From: Clostridiales bacterium
Lineage (GTDB): Bacteria; Bacillota_A; Clostridia; Christensenellales; Aristaeellaceae
Reading direction: 5' to 3'
Assembly (NCBI GenBank): GCA_012514855.1
Contig: JAAYZL010000059.1
Coordinates: 1-7,620 of the forward strand
Length of the DNA stretch: 7,620 nucleotides
Positions 1 to 5,393 of the stretch are shown piece after piece; position 1 is the stretch's first letter; every line of letters starts with the position of its first letter. A model generated the notes under the pieces. That model was not told where the DNA came from. It was given only the letters and a program-made list of their open reading frames with translations, and ran no database searches. Position numbers and translations under genes: made by a program.

Positions 1-16
1 AAACGGATTTGTCATG

Positions 17-22
17 TATAAT
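17..22 (+). promoter_or_regulatory. Candidate -10 box of the zinc-ribbon/murA promoter
   Basis: A perfect TATAAT lies 54 bases before the GTG start at 77. With a normal 16-18 bp spacer the -35 box would fall at or just beyond the left edge of the window, so only half of the promoter can be judged. Transcription would begin near position 29, giving a leader of about 48 bases. If this promoter is real, the ATG at 14 is upstream of the transcript and cannot be the start of the first gene. Confidence 0.45.
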
Positions 23-63
23 AAAACGAGCGGCAGGAAATGTTTATCAAATCGCAATGATTC

Positions 64-68
64 GGAGG
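64..68 (+). promoter_or_regulatory. Ribosome-binding site deciding a GTG start
   Basis: GGAGG sits 8 bases before the GTG at 77. It selects this GTG over the in-frame ATG at 14, which has no comparable site visible in the 13 bases before it. Confidence 0.75.
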
Positions 69-76
69 CGATATCT

Positions 77-280
77 GTGCCGTTGTACGCGTGGAAATGT
101 CCGAAATGCGGGCACCGCTTCGAGGTTCTTTCGGCGATCGGGCGGCGCGACGGGGTAACATGCGAGCGCTGCGGCGAGAAGGCCGAGCGAGACTATACGG
201 GAACCTGCGCGTTCGGCGCGAAGGGCGCGGGAACCGGCTGTTCCGGGAGCTGCGGCGGTTGTTCCGGGTGCCATCATTGA
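77..280 (+). CDS. FmdB-family small zinc-ribbon protein
   Basis: A 67-residue protein starting VPLYAWKCPKCGHRF (initiator GTG read as Met), the standard opening of the FmdB/CxxC-CxxC regulatory-type zinc-ribbon family. The ribbon cysteines are C8-x2-C11 and C29-x2-C32. The C-terminal third is low-complexity Gly/Ala/Ser with five more cysteines (C44, C55, C59, C62, C65) and ends in His-His, so it could bind a second metal or form disulfides. FmdB was named as a putative regulator linked to formamidase, but most members have no proven function and none is claimed here. The GTG start is chosen over ATG 14 because of the GGAGG site, the family N-terminus and the -10 box at 17-22. It is followed after 28 bases by murA on the same strand and is probably co-transcribed with it. 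Confidence 0.85.
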   Translation: MPLYAWKCPKCGHRFEVLSAIGRRDGVTCERCGEKAERDYTGTCAFGAKGAGTGCSGSCGGCSGCHH

Positions 281-308
281 AAGGAGTCGGCTTCGGCCGG
301 ATTTCGAT
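280..308 (+). promoter_or_regulatory. murA translation start region with hairpin between SD and ATG
   Basis: AAAGGAG (280-286), overlapping the last base of the upstream stop codon, is the only good Shine-Dalgarno before murA, but it ends 22 bases before the ATG at 309. Between them CGGC (288-291) pairs with GCCG (296-299) around a TTCG loop, the very stable C(UUCG)G tetraloop, with a possible U-G pair at 287/300. If the hairpin forms, bases 301-308 leave an effective spacing of 8. The only nearer match is a weak GGA at 299-301. Folding and function are inferred. Confidence 0.5.
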
Positions 309-1589
309 ATGATCGAAAGGCTCAAGATTCAGGGCGGCGCGCGCCTTGAAGGGGAAGTCGTCGTAAGCGGCGGCAAGAACGCCGCGCTGGCGGTGATTCC
401 CGCGTCGATTTTGGCGGATTCGCCGTCTGTGATCGAGAATCTCCCCGACATCAACGATATTCACGTGTTGATCGACATGCTGCGCTGGCTGGGCGCGGAC
501 GTCGAGTTCAAAAACAACGTGCTCAAGGTCGACCCGCGTCCCGTCGACAAGTACAATCCGCCCTACGAGCTCTCGTGCAAGATGCGCGCGTCGTATTACC
601 TCGCGCCGGTGCTGCTCGGGGTGTTCGGGCACGCGCAGGTTCCGCTGCCGGGCGGCTGCGACATCGGCGCCAGGCCGATCGACCAGACTTTGAAGGCCAT
701 GCGGACGCTCGGCGCGACCGTCGACACGCTCGGCGGCATACTCGACGCGAGCGCGGACGAGCTGATCGGCGGGGACATCTTCCTCGACATGCCCAGCGTC
801 GGCGCGACCGTCAACAGCATACTGACGGCGGTCTCCGCGAGCGGCACGACCTGCATACACAACGCGGCGAAGGAGCCGCACATCGTCGATCTGGCGAACT
901 TCCTGTCGTCGATGGGCGCGTGGGTCAAGGGCGCGGGCACCGACGTGATCCGCGTGCGCGGCGGCAGGCACCTGCACGGCGCGAACTACACGATCATCCC
1001 CGACCAGATTGAGACGGGCACCTTGATGATCGCCGCGGCCGCGACCGGCGGCGACGTGACGATCACCGGCGCGATTCCGGCGCACATGGAGTCGCTGTCG
1101 GCGAAATTGCTCGAGATGGGCGTGAACGTGCAGGCGGAGGACGACTGGATTCGCGTGCGCTCAAACGGCGTGTTCCGCGCGGTCAACGTAAAGACGCAGG
1201 GGTATCCGGGCTTCCCGACCGACCTGCAGCAGCCGCTGTCGGCGATCCTCGCGATCGCGAACGGCACCAGCATCGTGACCGAGACGATCTTCGAGTCGCG
1301 CTTCCGGTTTCTCGACGAGCTGCGCAAGATGGGCGCGAACGTGCGCGTGATCGAGAGCTCGGCGATCATCACCGGCGTCAACAGGCTCGTCTCCGCGCGC
1401 GTGAACGCGACGGACCTGCGCGCGGGCGCGGCGATGGTCATCGCGGCGCTGATGGCCGACGGCGAGACCGAGATCGGCGGCGTGGAGTACATACTGCGCG
1501 GCTACGAGCGGTTCGACGAGAAACTGAAAAGGCTCGGCGCAAGGGTCGAGGGGGTTTGCGTGTGCGAGAGGAGCTACGCCAGAGTGTAG
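309..1589 (+). CDS. murA: UDP-N-acetylglucosamine 1-carboxyvinyltransferase (MurA)
   Basis: Transfers enolpyruvate from phosphoenolpyruvate to UDP-GlcNAc in the cytoplasm, the first committed step of peptidoglycan synthesis. The 426-residue length is normal for this EPSP-synthase-like two-domain enzyme. Visible active-site residues, in Escherichia coli terms: K23-N24 (GGKNAAL), R93 (KMRAS), the loop PLPGGCDIGARPID with C117 (Cys115, the fosfomycin target) and R122, D305 in GFPTDLQ, and R397 in LRGYE. The catalytic Cys is kept, so intrinsic Cys-to-Asp fosfomycin resistance is not expected. KMRASYYL and the RFRFLDELRKMGA stretch resemble the second Firmicutes paralogue (MurZ/MurAB) more than MurAA, so another copy may exist elsewhere. 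Oddity: residues 394-396 are Tyr-Ile-Leu where His-Ile-Asp is usual before R397. The start matches the conserved N-terminus. A strong terminator follows directly. Confidence 0.96.
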   Translation: MIERLKIQGGARLEGEVVVSGGKNAALAVIPASILADSPSVIENLPDINDIHVLIDMLRWLGADVEFKNNVLKVDPRPVDKYNPPYELSCKMRASYYLAPVLLGVFGHAQVPLPGGCDIGARPIDQTLKAMRTLGATVDTLGGILDASADELIGGDIFLDMPSVGATVNSILTAVSASGTTCIHNAAKEPHIVDLANFLSSMGAWVKGAGTDVIRVRGGRHLHGANYTIIPDQIETGTLMIAAAATGGDVTITGAIPAHMESLSAKLLEMGVNVQAEDDWIRVRSNGVFRAVNVKTQGYPGFPTDLQQPLSAILAIANGTSIVTETIFESRFRFLDELRKMGANVRVIESSAIITGVNRLVSARVNATDLRAGAAMVIAALMADGETEIGGVEYILRGYERFDEKLKRLGARVEGVCVCERSYARV

Positions 1590-1601
1590 AGGCAAACAAA
1601 G

Positions 1602-1639
1602 GCCCGGAGAGCGCCATTCGCTCTCCGGGCGATTTTTTT
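1602..1639. terminator. Rho-independent terminator shared by convergent genes
   Basis: GCCCGGAGAGC (1602-1612) pairs perfectly over 11 bp with GCTCTCCGGGC (1620-1630) across a 7-base loop, and is followed after GA by seven Ts (1633-1639). It lies 12 bases past the murA stop. On the minus strand the same stem is followed by TTTGTTTG, so it can also end the ABC operon, making it probably bidirectional. The stop codon of the minus-strand permease (1638-1640) lies inside the murA T-run. Confidence 0.92.
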
Positions 1640-2495
1640 ACCCCTTGACCGCCCCGGCGATCACTCCCTTTATGATGTGCTTCTGACAGGTCAGGTAGAA
1701 GATGACGATCGGCACGATTGCGAGCACGAGTATCGCCATCATCGCGCCCATGTCGACCGAGCCGTAGCCGCCCCGGAGGTATTGCACCGCGATCGGGATC
1801 GTCTTGTACTTCGAGCCGAGCAGGAGGTAGGGGAGCAGGTAGTCGTTCCAAATCCACATCGCGTTCAGGATCGCGACGGTGATCGCGGTCGGTTTCAGGA
1901 CCGGGAACACGACCGAGAAGAACGTCCTCGCCGGGCCGCAGCCGTCGATGTGCGCGGCCTCCTCGATCTCGCGCGGCACGAACCGGACGAATCCCGTGAA
2001 CATGAACGTCGAGAGCCCCGCGCCGTAGCCCAGGTACACGAACACGATGCCGACCGGGTTGTCGAGCTTCAGTATGTTCGCGACCTTCGACATCGTGAAC
2101 ATCACCATCTGGAACGGAACGACCATCGAGAACACCAGGAGCAGGTAGATGAGCTTCATGCTCTTCGTGTTGACGCGCGCGAGGAACCAGCCGGTCATCG
2201 AGGTCATGAGCACGATCAGGCCGACCGAGCACACCGTGATGAACAGCGAATAGCCGAACGCGTCGAAAAAGCCGGTCAGCCGGACGCCCGCGCGGTAGTT
2301 TTCGAGGCCGACGAAGGTCCCGTCCGCGGCGCTCGGGAAGGAGAAGGGCATCGTGCTGATAAAGAACTTCCCCTTGAACGAGTTCATCAGCACGATCAGT
2401 ATCGGCAGCAGGAACGCGAGGCACACGGCGGCCATCAAGACCGTCAGCGCTCCGGAGCCCCGCTGCCTGCGCAGCGACTGCGATTGCGCGCTCAT
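1638..2495 (-). CDS. Carbohydrate ABC transporter permease, MalG/UgpE type
   Basis: A 285-residue inner permease of the binding-protein-dependent sugar importers (CUT1 type). About six membrane segments are visible, the first near residues 15-38 and the last near 250-270. The cytoplasmic EAA loop that docks on the ATPase is intact at about 176-202, reading EEAAHIDGCGPARTFFSVVF then P-V-L-K-P. The C-terminus (QKHIIKGVIAGAVKG) is typical of MalG proteins. The chosen ATG at 2495 overlaps the upstream stop as ATGA and has AAGGGAGG seven bases before it; a longer reading from 2525 adds ten polar residues inside the upstream gene and is less likely. The overlap implies translational coupling, giving the 1:1 ratio of a heterodimeric channel. 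The substrate cannot be read from the sequence. Confidence 0.93.
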   Translation of the reverse strand: MSAQSQSLRRQRGSGALTVLMAAVCLAFLLPILIVLMNSFKGKFFISTMPFSFPSAADGTFVGLENYRAGVRLTGFFDAFGYSLFITVCSVGLIVLMTSMTGWFLARVNTKSMKLIYLLLVFSMVVPFQMVMFTMSKVANILKLDNPVGIVFVYLGYGAGLSTFMFTGFVRFVPREIEEAAHIDGCGPARTFFSVVFPVLKPTAITVAILNAMWIWNDYLLPYLLLGSKYKTIPIAVQYLRGGYGSVDMGAMMAILVLAIVPIVIFYLTCQKHIIKGVIAGAVKG

Positions 2496-3337
2496 TGGTC
2501 GACCTCCCTTCTGCGCGTGATCCACAGCTGCAAAAAAGCCATCAGCGCGACCAGCAGGAAGAACACGACCGCCTTCGCCTGTCCGACGCCCTCCCAGCCG
2601 GTGCGGCCGTAGAACGTGTTGTAGATGTCAAGCGCCAGCATCGCGGTCTTCTTCGACGGCGCGCCCGCCGTCAGCGCGAGGTTCTGGTCGAACAGCTTGA
2701 ACGAGTTTGTCAGCGTCAGAAACGTGCAGATCGTGATCGAGGGCATGACCATCGGGAGCGTCACGTGCGTGAGCTTCTGCCAGGCCCCCGCGCCGTCGAC
2801 GTCCGCCGCGTCGTAGAGCTCGCCGGGAATCGCCTGAATGCCGGCGATGTAGATGATCATCATATAGCCGATCATCTGCCAGTTCATCAGGATCACGAGC
2901 CCCCAGAAGCCGAAGTTCGGGCTGAAGGTCAAGGTCATCTCGTAGTGGTAGAGTATGCCGTTGAAGATCATCTGCCAGATCCAGCCCAGCACGATGCCGC
3001 CGATCAGGTTCGGCAGGAAGAACACCGTGCGGAACAAGTTCGTGCCGCGGATGCTCTTCGTGAGCAGCGACGCCATCAAAAACCCCAGGACGTTGATCGT
3101 GATCACGCTGATAGCGGTGAACTTGACCGTAAACCACAGCGCATTCAAAAACTCCCGGTTCGTCGTGAAGGCGGTGACGTAGTTCGAAAGCCCCACCCAG
3201 CGGGAGTTCGTCACCGTCGTGAATTCGGTAAACGACAGGTAGACACCCATCAGAAACGGAATCAGGAACACGACGGCGAACGCGATGAGGGTTGGCAGAA
3301 CGAACAGCGGGAAGTACCTCCGAAGCGTTTTCTGCAT
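2492..3337 (-). CDS. Carbohydrate ABC transporter permease, MalF/UgpA type
   Basis: A 281-residue membrane protein, the first permease of the importer. Hydrophobic segments lie near residues 11-31, 68-92, 104-126, 143-168, 198-216 and 255-274, matching the usual six-helix core; there is no long MalF-style periplasmic insertion. The EAA loop is at about 173-200 (ELYDAADVDGAGAWQKLTHV then T-L-P), with the conserved Gly and Leu-Pro. The ATG at 3337 has GAGGG (3346-3350) eight bases upstream. The gene sits 65 bases after the solute-binding-protein gene, separated by a perfect palindrome, and overlaps the next permease by 4 bp. Closest in style to MsmF/UgpA-like permeases of raffinose-, glycerol-phosphate- or oligosaccharide-type systems; which sugar is unknown. 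Confidence 0.93.
   Translation of the reverse strand: MQKTLRRYFPLFVLPTLIAFAVVFLIPFLMGVYLSFTEFTTVTNSRWVGLSNYVTAFTTNREFLNALWFTVKFTAISVITINVLGFLMASLLTKSIRGTNLFRTVFFLPNLIGGIVLGWIWQMIFNGILYHYEMTLTFSPNFGFWGLVILMNWQMIGYMMIIYIAGIQAIPGELYDAADVDGAGAWQKLTHVTLPMVMPSITICTFLTLTNSFKLFDQNLALTAGAPSKKTAMLALDIYNTFYGRTGWEGVGQAKAVVFFLLVALMAFLQLWITRRREVDQ
2503..2510 (-). promoter_or_regulatory. Ribosome-binding site deciding the MalG-type start
   Basis: On the minus strand AAGGGAGG ends seven bases before the ATG at 2495, inside the end of the upstream permease gene. It supports the ATGA-overlap start over the ATG at 2525. Confidence 0.8.
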
Positions 3338-3357
3338 GGATTCATCCCTCTTTTATG

Positions 3358-3383
3358 GCAGAGCGCCCCTAGGGGCGCTCTGC
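3358..3383 (-). repeat. Perfect 26-bp intercistronic palindrome (mRNA hairpin)
   Basis: The half GCAGAGCGCCCCT is followed by its exact reverse complement. As RNA it gives an 11-bp, almost all-GC stem with a CUAG loop. It lies 19 bases after the binding-protein stop and 20 bases before the permease ATG, 7 bases from its SD. There is no T-run on either side, so it is unlikely to be a full terminator. The position matches the classic 3'-stabilising hairpin that lets binding protein outnumber permease, as with REP between malE and malF; this role is inferred. Confidence 0.8.
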
Positions 3384-3402
3384 GTCGTTAGAAATTCCCC
3401 GG

Positions 3403-4728
3403 TTACAGCGCCCTTTCGGATTTCCAGGAGTCGACGACGACCTGATGGACGCCCTCCCAGTCCATCGAGCCCTGCAGGTACTCCAAGAGCGCGTCGCCGA
3501 CGTAGTTCTTGAACTCCTCGGACGGGAACGCCGCGAACGTCCACTGGACCGAGTTGACGCCCTCCTTCTCCATCCAGCGCAGCACTTCCTTCGAAAGCGG
3601 GTCCTCGGGCTTCTCGTCGTCCTCGAAGGTGTTGAACGGCGCCAGGAACATCAGGTCGTTCTTGACGTAGGTCTTGCCGACCTCCGAGGAGAACAGCCAC
3701 ACGAGGAAGTCGATGGACGCCTGCTGCTTTTCGGCGGACACCTGCGAATTGATGCACAGGTAGTTCTCGGTGCCGATGCAAAGGCCCTGGCTCTCCTCGC
3801 CCTCGACGCCGGTGTAGATGGGCATGAACTTGATGTCCTCGTTCGCGACGGTGTTGCCGGCGACGCCCAGGATCTGACCCGCGCCCCAGTTGCCGTTCTG
3901 CACCATCGCGCACTGGCCGAGCGCGAACTCCGCCATCGAGTCGTTGACGGTCTTGTTGCTCAAAAGGCCCTTCGCGGTCACGGAGTCGTTCGTGTAGAGG
4001 TCGAAGATGTTCTTGTAGTTCTCGCCGTAGGTGAAGCCGATTTCCTGCGCCGCGAGGCCGCTTAAAACCGTGTCTCCGCCCATGTCGGCGAACTCGTAGA
4101 ACAGCGGCAGGTTCAGAAGGTGCGTCTGCCAGCGCCACTGCTCGCCCGCGGCCATGCTTGTGGAGGCGAACACGCCCTGAATGCCGAGCTCGTCCTTGAG
4201 CGCGGTCATGTCCTCGACGACGGCCTTCAGCGCCGCGAAGTTGTTGACCTCGTCCATCGACTGGAACGCGGTCGCCTTGTTCGCGGAGGCGAAGTATTTG
4301 TTCATGATCGCGTTGTTGTAGATGATGCCGTAGCCCTCGACGACGTAGGGGATGCCCAACACCTGCTCGCCGTCCATGACCGCGAGGCTCTTGTCGGAGA
4401 GCATCTCGTAGAACGCGCTTCCGGACAGGTCGAGGCAGTAGTCCTTCCAACCCTGCAGCCCCACCGGGCCGTTGATCTGGAAGATCGTCGGCGCGTCGGC
4501 CTTCGCGATCTCGGAGCGGAGCGTCTGCTCGTAGGTGCCGCTCGCGGCGGTCACGACGGTGACCTTGACGCCGGTCTCGGCCTCGTAGGCCTTCGCGATT
4601 TCCTCGTAGACGGTCGCAATCTCGGGCTTGAAGTTGAGGTAGTAAATCTCAACCGGGGCTTCCGCGAGCGCGCCGAGGGCGGAACATGCCAACATCATGG
4701 CAAGGAGGAGGGTGAACAGCTTTTTCAT
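3403..4728 (-). CDS. Extracellular solute-binding protein of a sugar ABC importer
   Basis: A 441-residue secreted or membrane-anchored binding protein (SBP family 1, COG1653-like) that would capture the ligand and deliver it to the two permeases downstream. Residues 1-22 form a signal peptide (MKKLFTLLLAMMLACSALGA, then L-A). Cleavage could be by signal peptidase I after A-L-A at 20-22, or C15 (MLAC) could be a poor lipobox, since its -3 residue is Met. Family features include a mature start with EIYYLNF, GIPYVVEGYGIIYNNAIM (about 125-142), the hinge-type FALGQCAMVQNGNWG (about 268-282) and a C-terminal helical lobe. The start is ATG 4728; a TTG at 4737 directly abuts the SD (AGGAAAGGAAG, 4738-4748) and is rejected. 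First gene of the operon, with a consensus promoter about 100 bases upstream. The ligand is unknown. Confidence 0.93.
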   Translation of the reverse strand: MKKLFTLLLAMMLACSALGALAEAPVEIYYLNFKPEIATVYEEIAKAYEAETGVKVTVVTAASGTYEQTLRSEIAKADAPTIFQINGPVGLQGWKDYCLDLSGSAFYEMLSDKSLAVMDGEQVLGIPYVVEGYGIIYNNAIMNKYFASANKATAFQSMDEVNNFAALKAVVEDMTALKDELGIQGVFASTSMAAGEQWRWQTHLLNLPLFYEFADMGGDTVLSGLAAQEIGFTYGENYKNIFDLYTNDSVTAKGLLSNKTVNDSMAEFALGQCAMVQNGNWGAGQILGVAGNTVANEDIKFMPIYTGVEGEESQGLCIGTENYLCINSQVSAEKQQASIDFLVWLFSSEVGKTYVKNDLMFLAPFNTFEDDEKPEDPLSKEVLRWMEKEGVNSVQWTFAAFPSEEFKNYVGDALLEYLQGSMDWEGVHQVVVDSWKSERAL

Positions 4729-4737
4729 GTAGGTCAA

Positions 4738-4748
4738 CTTCCTTTCCT
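4738..4748 (-). promoter_or_regulatory. Ribosome-binding site of the solute-binding protein
   Basis: On the minus strand AGGAAAGGAAG ends nine bases before ATG 4728. An in-frame TTG at 4737 begins at zero spacing from this site, so ATG 4728 is the start. Confidence 0.8.
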
Positions 4749-4822
4749 ATGTCTGCCCGCGAGGCATCCGCCCCGCGAGGATCCGATCGGAGCGGCCGCG
4801 CTGTATACGCGAGCGTCCATCT
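4749..4822 (-). other. GC-rich 5' leader of the ABC operon with short repeats
   Basis: The inferred leader runs about 94 bases from near 4822 to the ATG. It contains a 10-bp palindrome TCCGATCGGA (4782-4791), the palindrome GCGGCCGC (4792-4799), and a 9-bp direct repeat, plus-strand CCCGCGAGG at 4756-4764 and 4772-4780 (16-base period). No recognised riboswitch, T-box or attenuator is visible. These repeats could be chance in such GC-rich DNA or could be downstream regulator sites. Confidence 0.35.
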
Positions 4823-4828
4823 GCAAAC

Positions 4829-4856
4829 ATTATACAATAACGGGCGGATTTGTCAA
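4829..4856 (-). promoter_or_regulatory. Consensus SigA/sigma-70 promoter of the ABC importer operon
   Basis: On the minus strand TTGACA (4856-4851) and TATAAT (4834-4829) are both perfect, separated by 16 bp. Transcription would begin near 4822. This is the only AT-rich island in the 190-bp gap, and it points at the solute-binding-protein gene. A promoter this strong on a sugar operon suggests that a repressor controls it. Confidence 0.9.
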
Positions 4857-4872
4857 GCGCGATCCGTCCGTT
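4839..4872. promoter_or_regulatory. Operator-like 11-12-11 inverted repeat over the -35 box
   Basis: The plus-strand arm AACGGGCGGAT (4839-4849) and the arm ATCCGTCCGTT (4862-4872) are inverted copies matching at 10 of 11 bases, with a 12-base gap that contains the -35 hexamer. The arm-to-arm centre distance is 23 bp, about two helical turns, which suits a dimeric repressor blocking RNA polymerase. A second, shorter inverted pair, TGCAAAC (4822-4828) and GTTTGCA (4870-4876), flanks the whole promoter. No regulator gene is in the window, so its family cannot be named. Confidence 0.6.
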
Positions 4873-4897
4873 TGCACAGAAAAATAGATGCTTGGTA

Positions 4898-4919
4898 AAG
4901 AAAAACCGCAGAGTTTGCG
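4898..4919 (-). terminator. Weak terminator-like structure after the phosphoesterase gene
   Basis: On the minus strand, 3 bases after the stop at 4923, CGCA and TGCG can form a 4-bp stem around a 5-base loop, followed by GTTTTTCTTT. The stem is too short for confident termination, so some read-through from the gerM-rph operon into the ABC operon is possible. Confidence 0.3.
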
Positions 4920-4922
4920 AAT

Positions 4923-5393
4923 TCAGAGCCTGAGGAGCCTCGGAACGACGCGCCCGGCCTCGACATTGAGCACCGCGCAGCGGCCATCCTGCAGCGCGCC
5001 GGGGTTTACGAGCAGCGCGCGCCCGACATATCCCGAAAACGCGCGGTGCGTGTGGCCGAACAGCGCGACGTCGCACCGAAGCTCCTCCGCGCGGCAGGAG
5101 AGCCGGGAGAGCGTCGACTTGACGCCGTAGCGGTCGCCGTGGCAGAGGAGGAAGCTCGCGCCGAACAGCGCCGTGGTAAGCTCGCGCGGCGGCGCGGCGG
5201 GGGAGAGCGCGTCGCAGTTGCCCGCGACCGAGATCGGGGCAAAGCCGGTCAGTTCCTTGAACCGCCTGGCGTCGGACGCGAAGTCGCCCAGGTGAATCGC
5301 CATCGCGAAGCCTCCCGCCAAAAACAGCTCCGCCGCGCGGCGGATGCGCGCGTCCTGGCGGTGGCTGTCGGCCATCACGAGAATTTCAGCCAT
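4923..5393 (-). CDS. YfcE/YsnB-type metallophosphoesterase
   Basis: A 156-residue cytoplasmic calcineurin-like phosphoesterase of the YfcE/MJ0936 family. All metal-ligand motifs are in order: D9-S-H11, G36-D37 (HLGD), GNCD at 58-61, H85-G-D, and GHTHR at 113-117 with H114 and H116, followed by NPGA. The length is normal for the family. Relatives act on phosphodiesters in vitro, but the true substrate is not established. The ATG at 5393 overlaps the preceding gene by 8 bp and has GGAGG (5400-5404) six bases upstream, so the two are translationally linked. Its place after rph and rdgB equals that of ysnB in Bacillus subtilis, which supports orthology. Confidence 0.92.
   Translation of the reverse strand: MAEILVMADSHRQDARIRRAAELFLAGGFAMAIHLGDFASDARRFKELTGFAPISVAGNCDALSPAAPPRELTTALFGASFLLCHGDRYGVKSTLSRLSCRAEELRCDVALFGHTHRAFSGYVGRALLVNPGALQDGRCAVLNVEAGRVVPRLLRL

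Noticed and set aside
4..14. 11-base repeat CGGATTTGTCA also at 4845-4855 in the ABC promoter
   Set aside because: Several exact 11-base matches are expected by chance in 7.6 kb. Both copies lie near promoters, but the orientation relative to each promoter differs, so a shared operator is not supported.
14..76. ATG at 14 as start of the zinc-ribbon gene
   Set aside because: It precedes the family N-terminus by 21 residues, overlaps the -10 region of the likely promoter, and the GTG at 77 has the good GGAGG site.
12..1085. 357-codon minus-strand open frame opposite fmdB and murA
   Set aside because: Arg/Asp/Val-rich composition with no family features, lying fully over two convincing plus-strand genes; a GC-bias shadow.
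3358..3383. Palindrome as a rho-independent terminator
   Set aside because: No T-run follows on either strand and the permease genes downstream have no other visible promoter.
4684..4686. Cys15 as a definite lipobox cysteine of the binding protein
   Set aside because: The motif MLAC has Met at -3, and a good signal peptidase I site (A-L-A) follows; left as undecided rather than called.
4747..5130. Small open frames on both strands across the phosphoesterase 3' end and the ABC promoter
   Set aside because: They overlap the promoter and a conserved gene, and their products are low-complexity with no recognisable domain.
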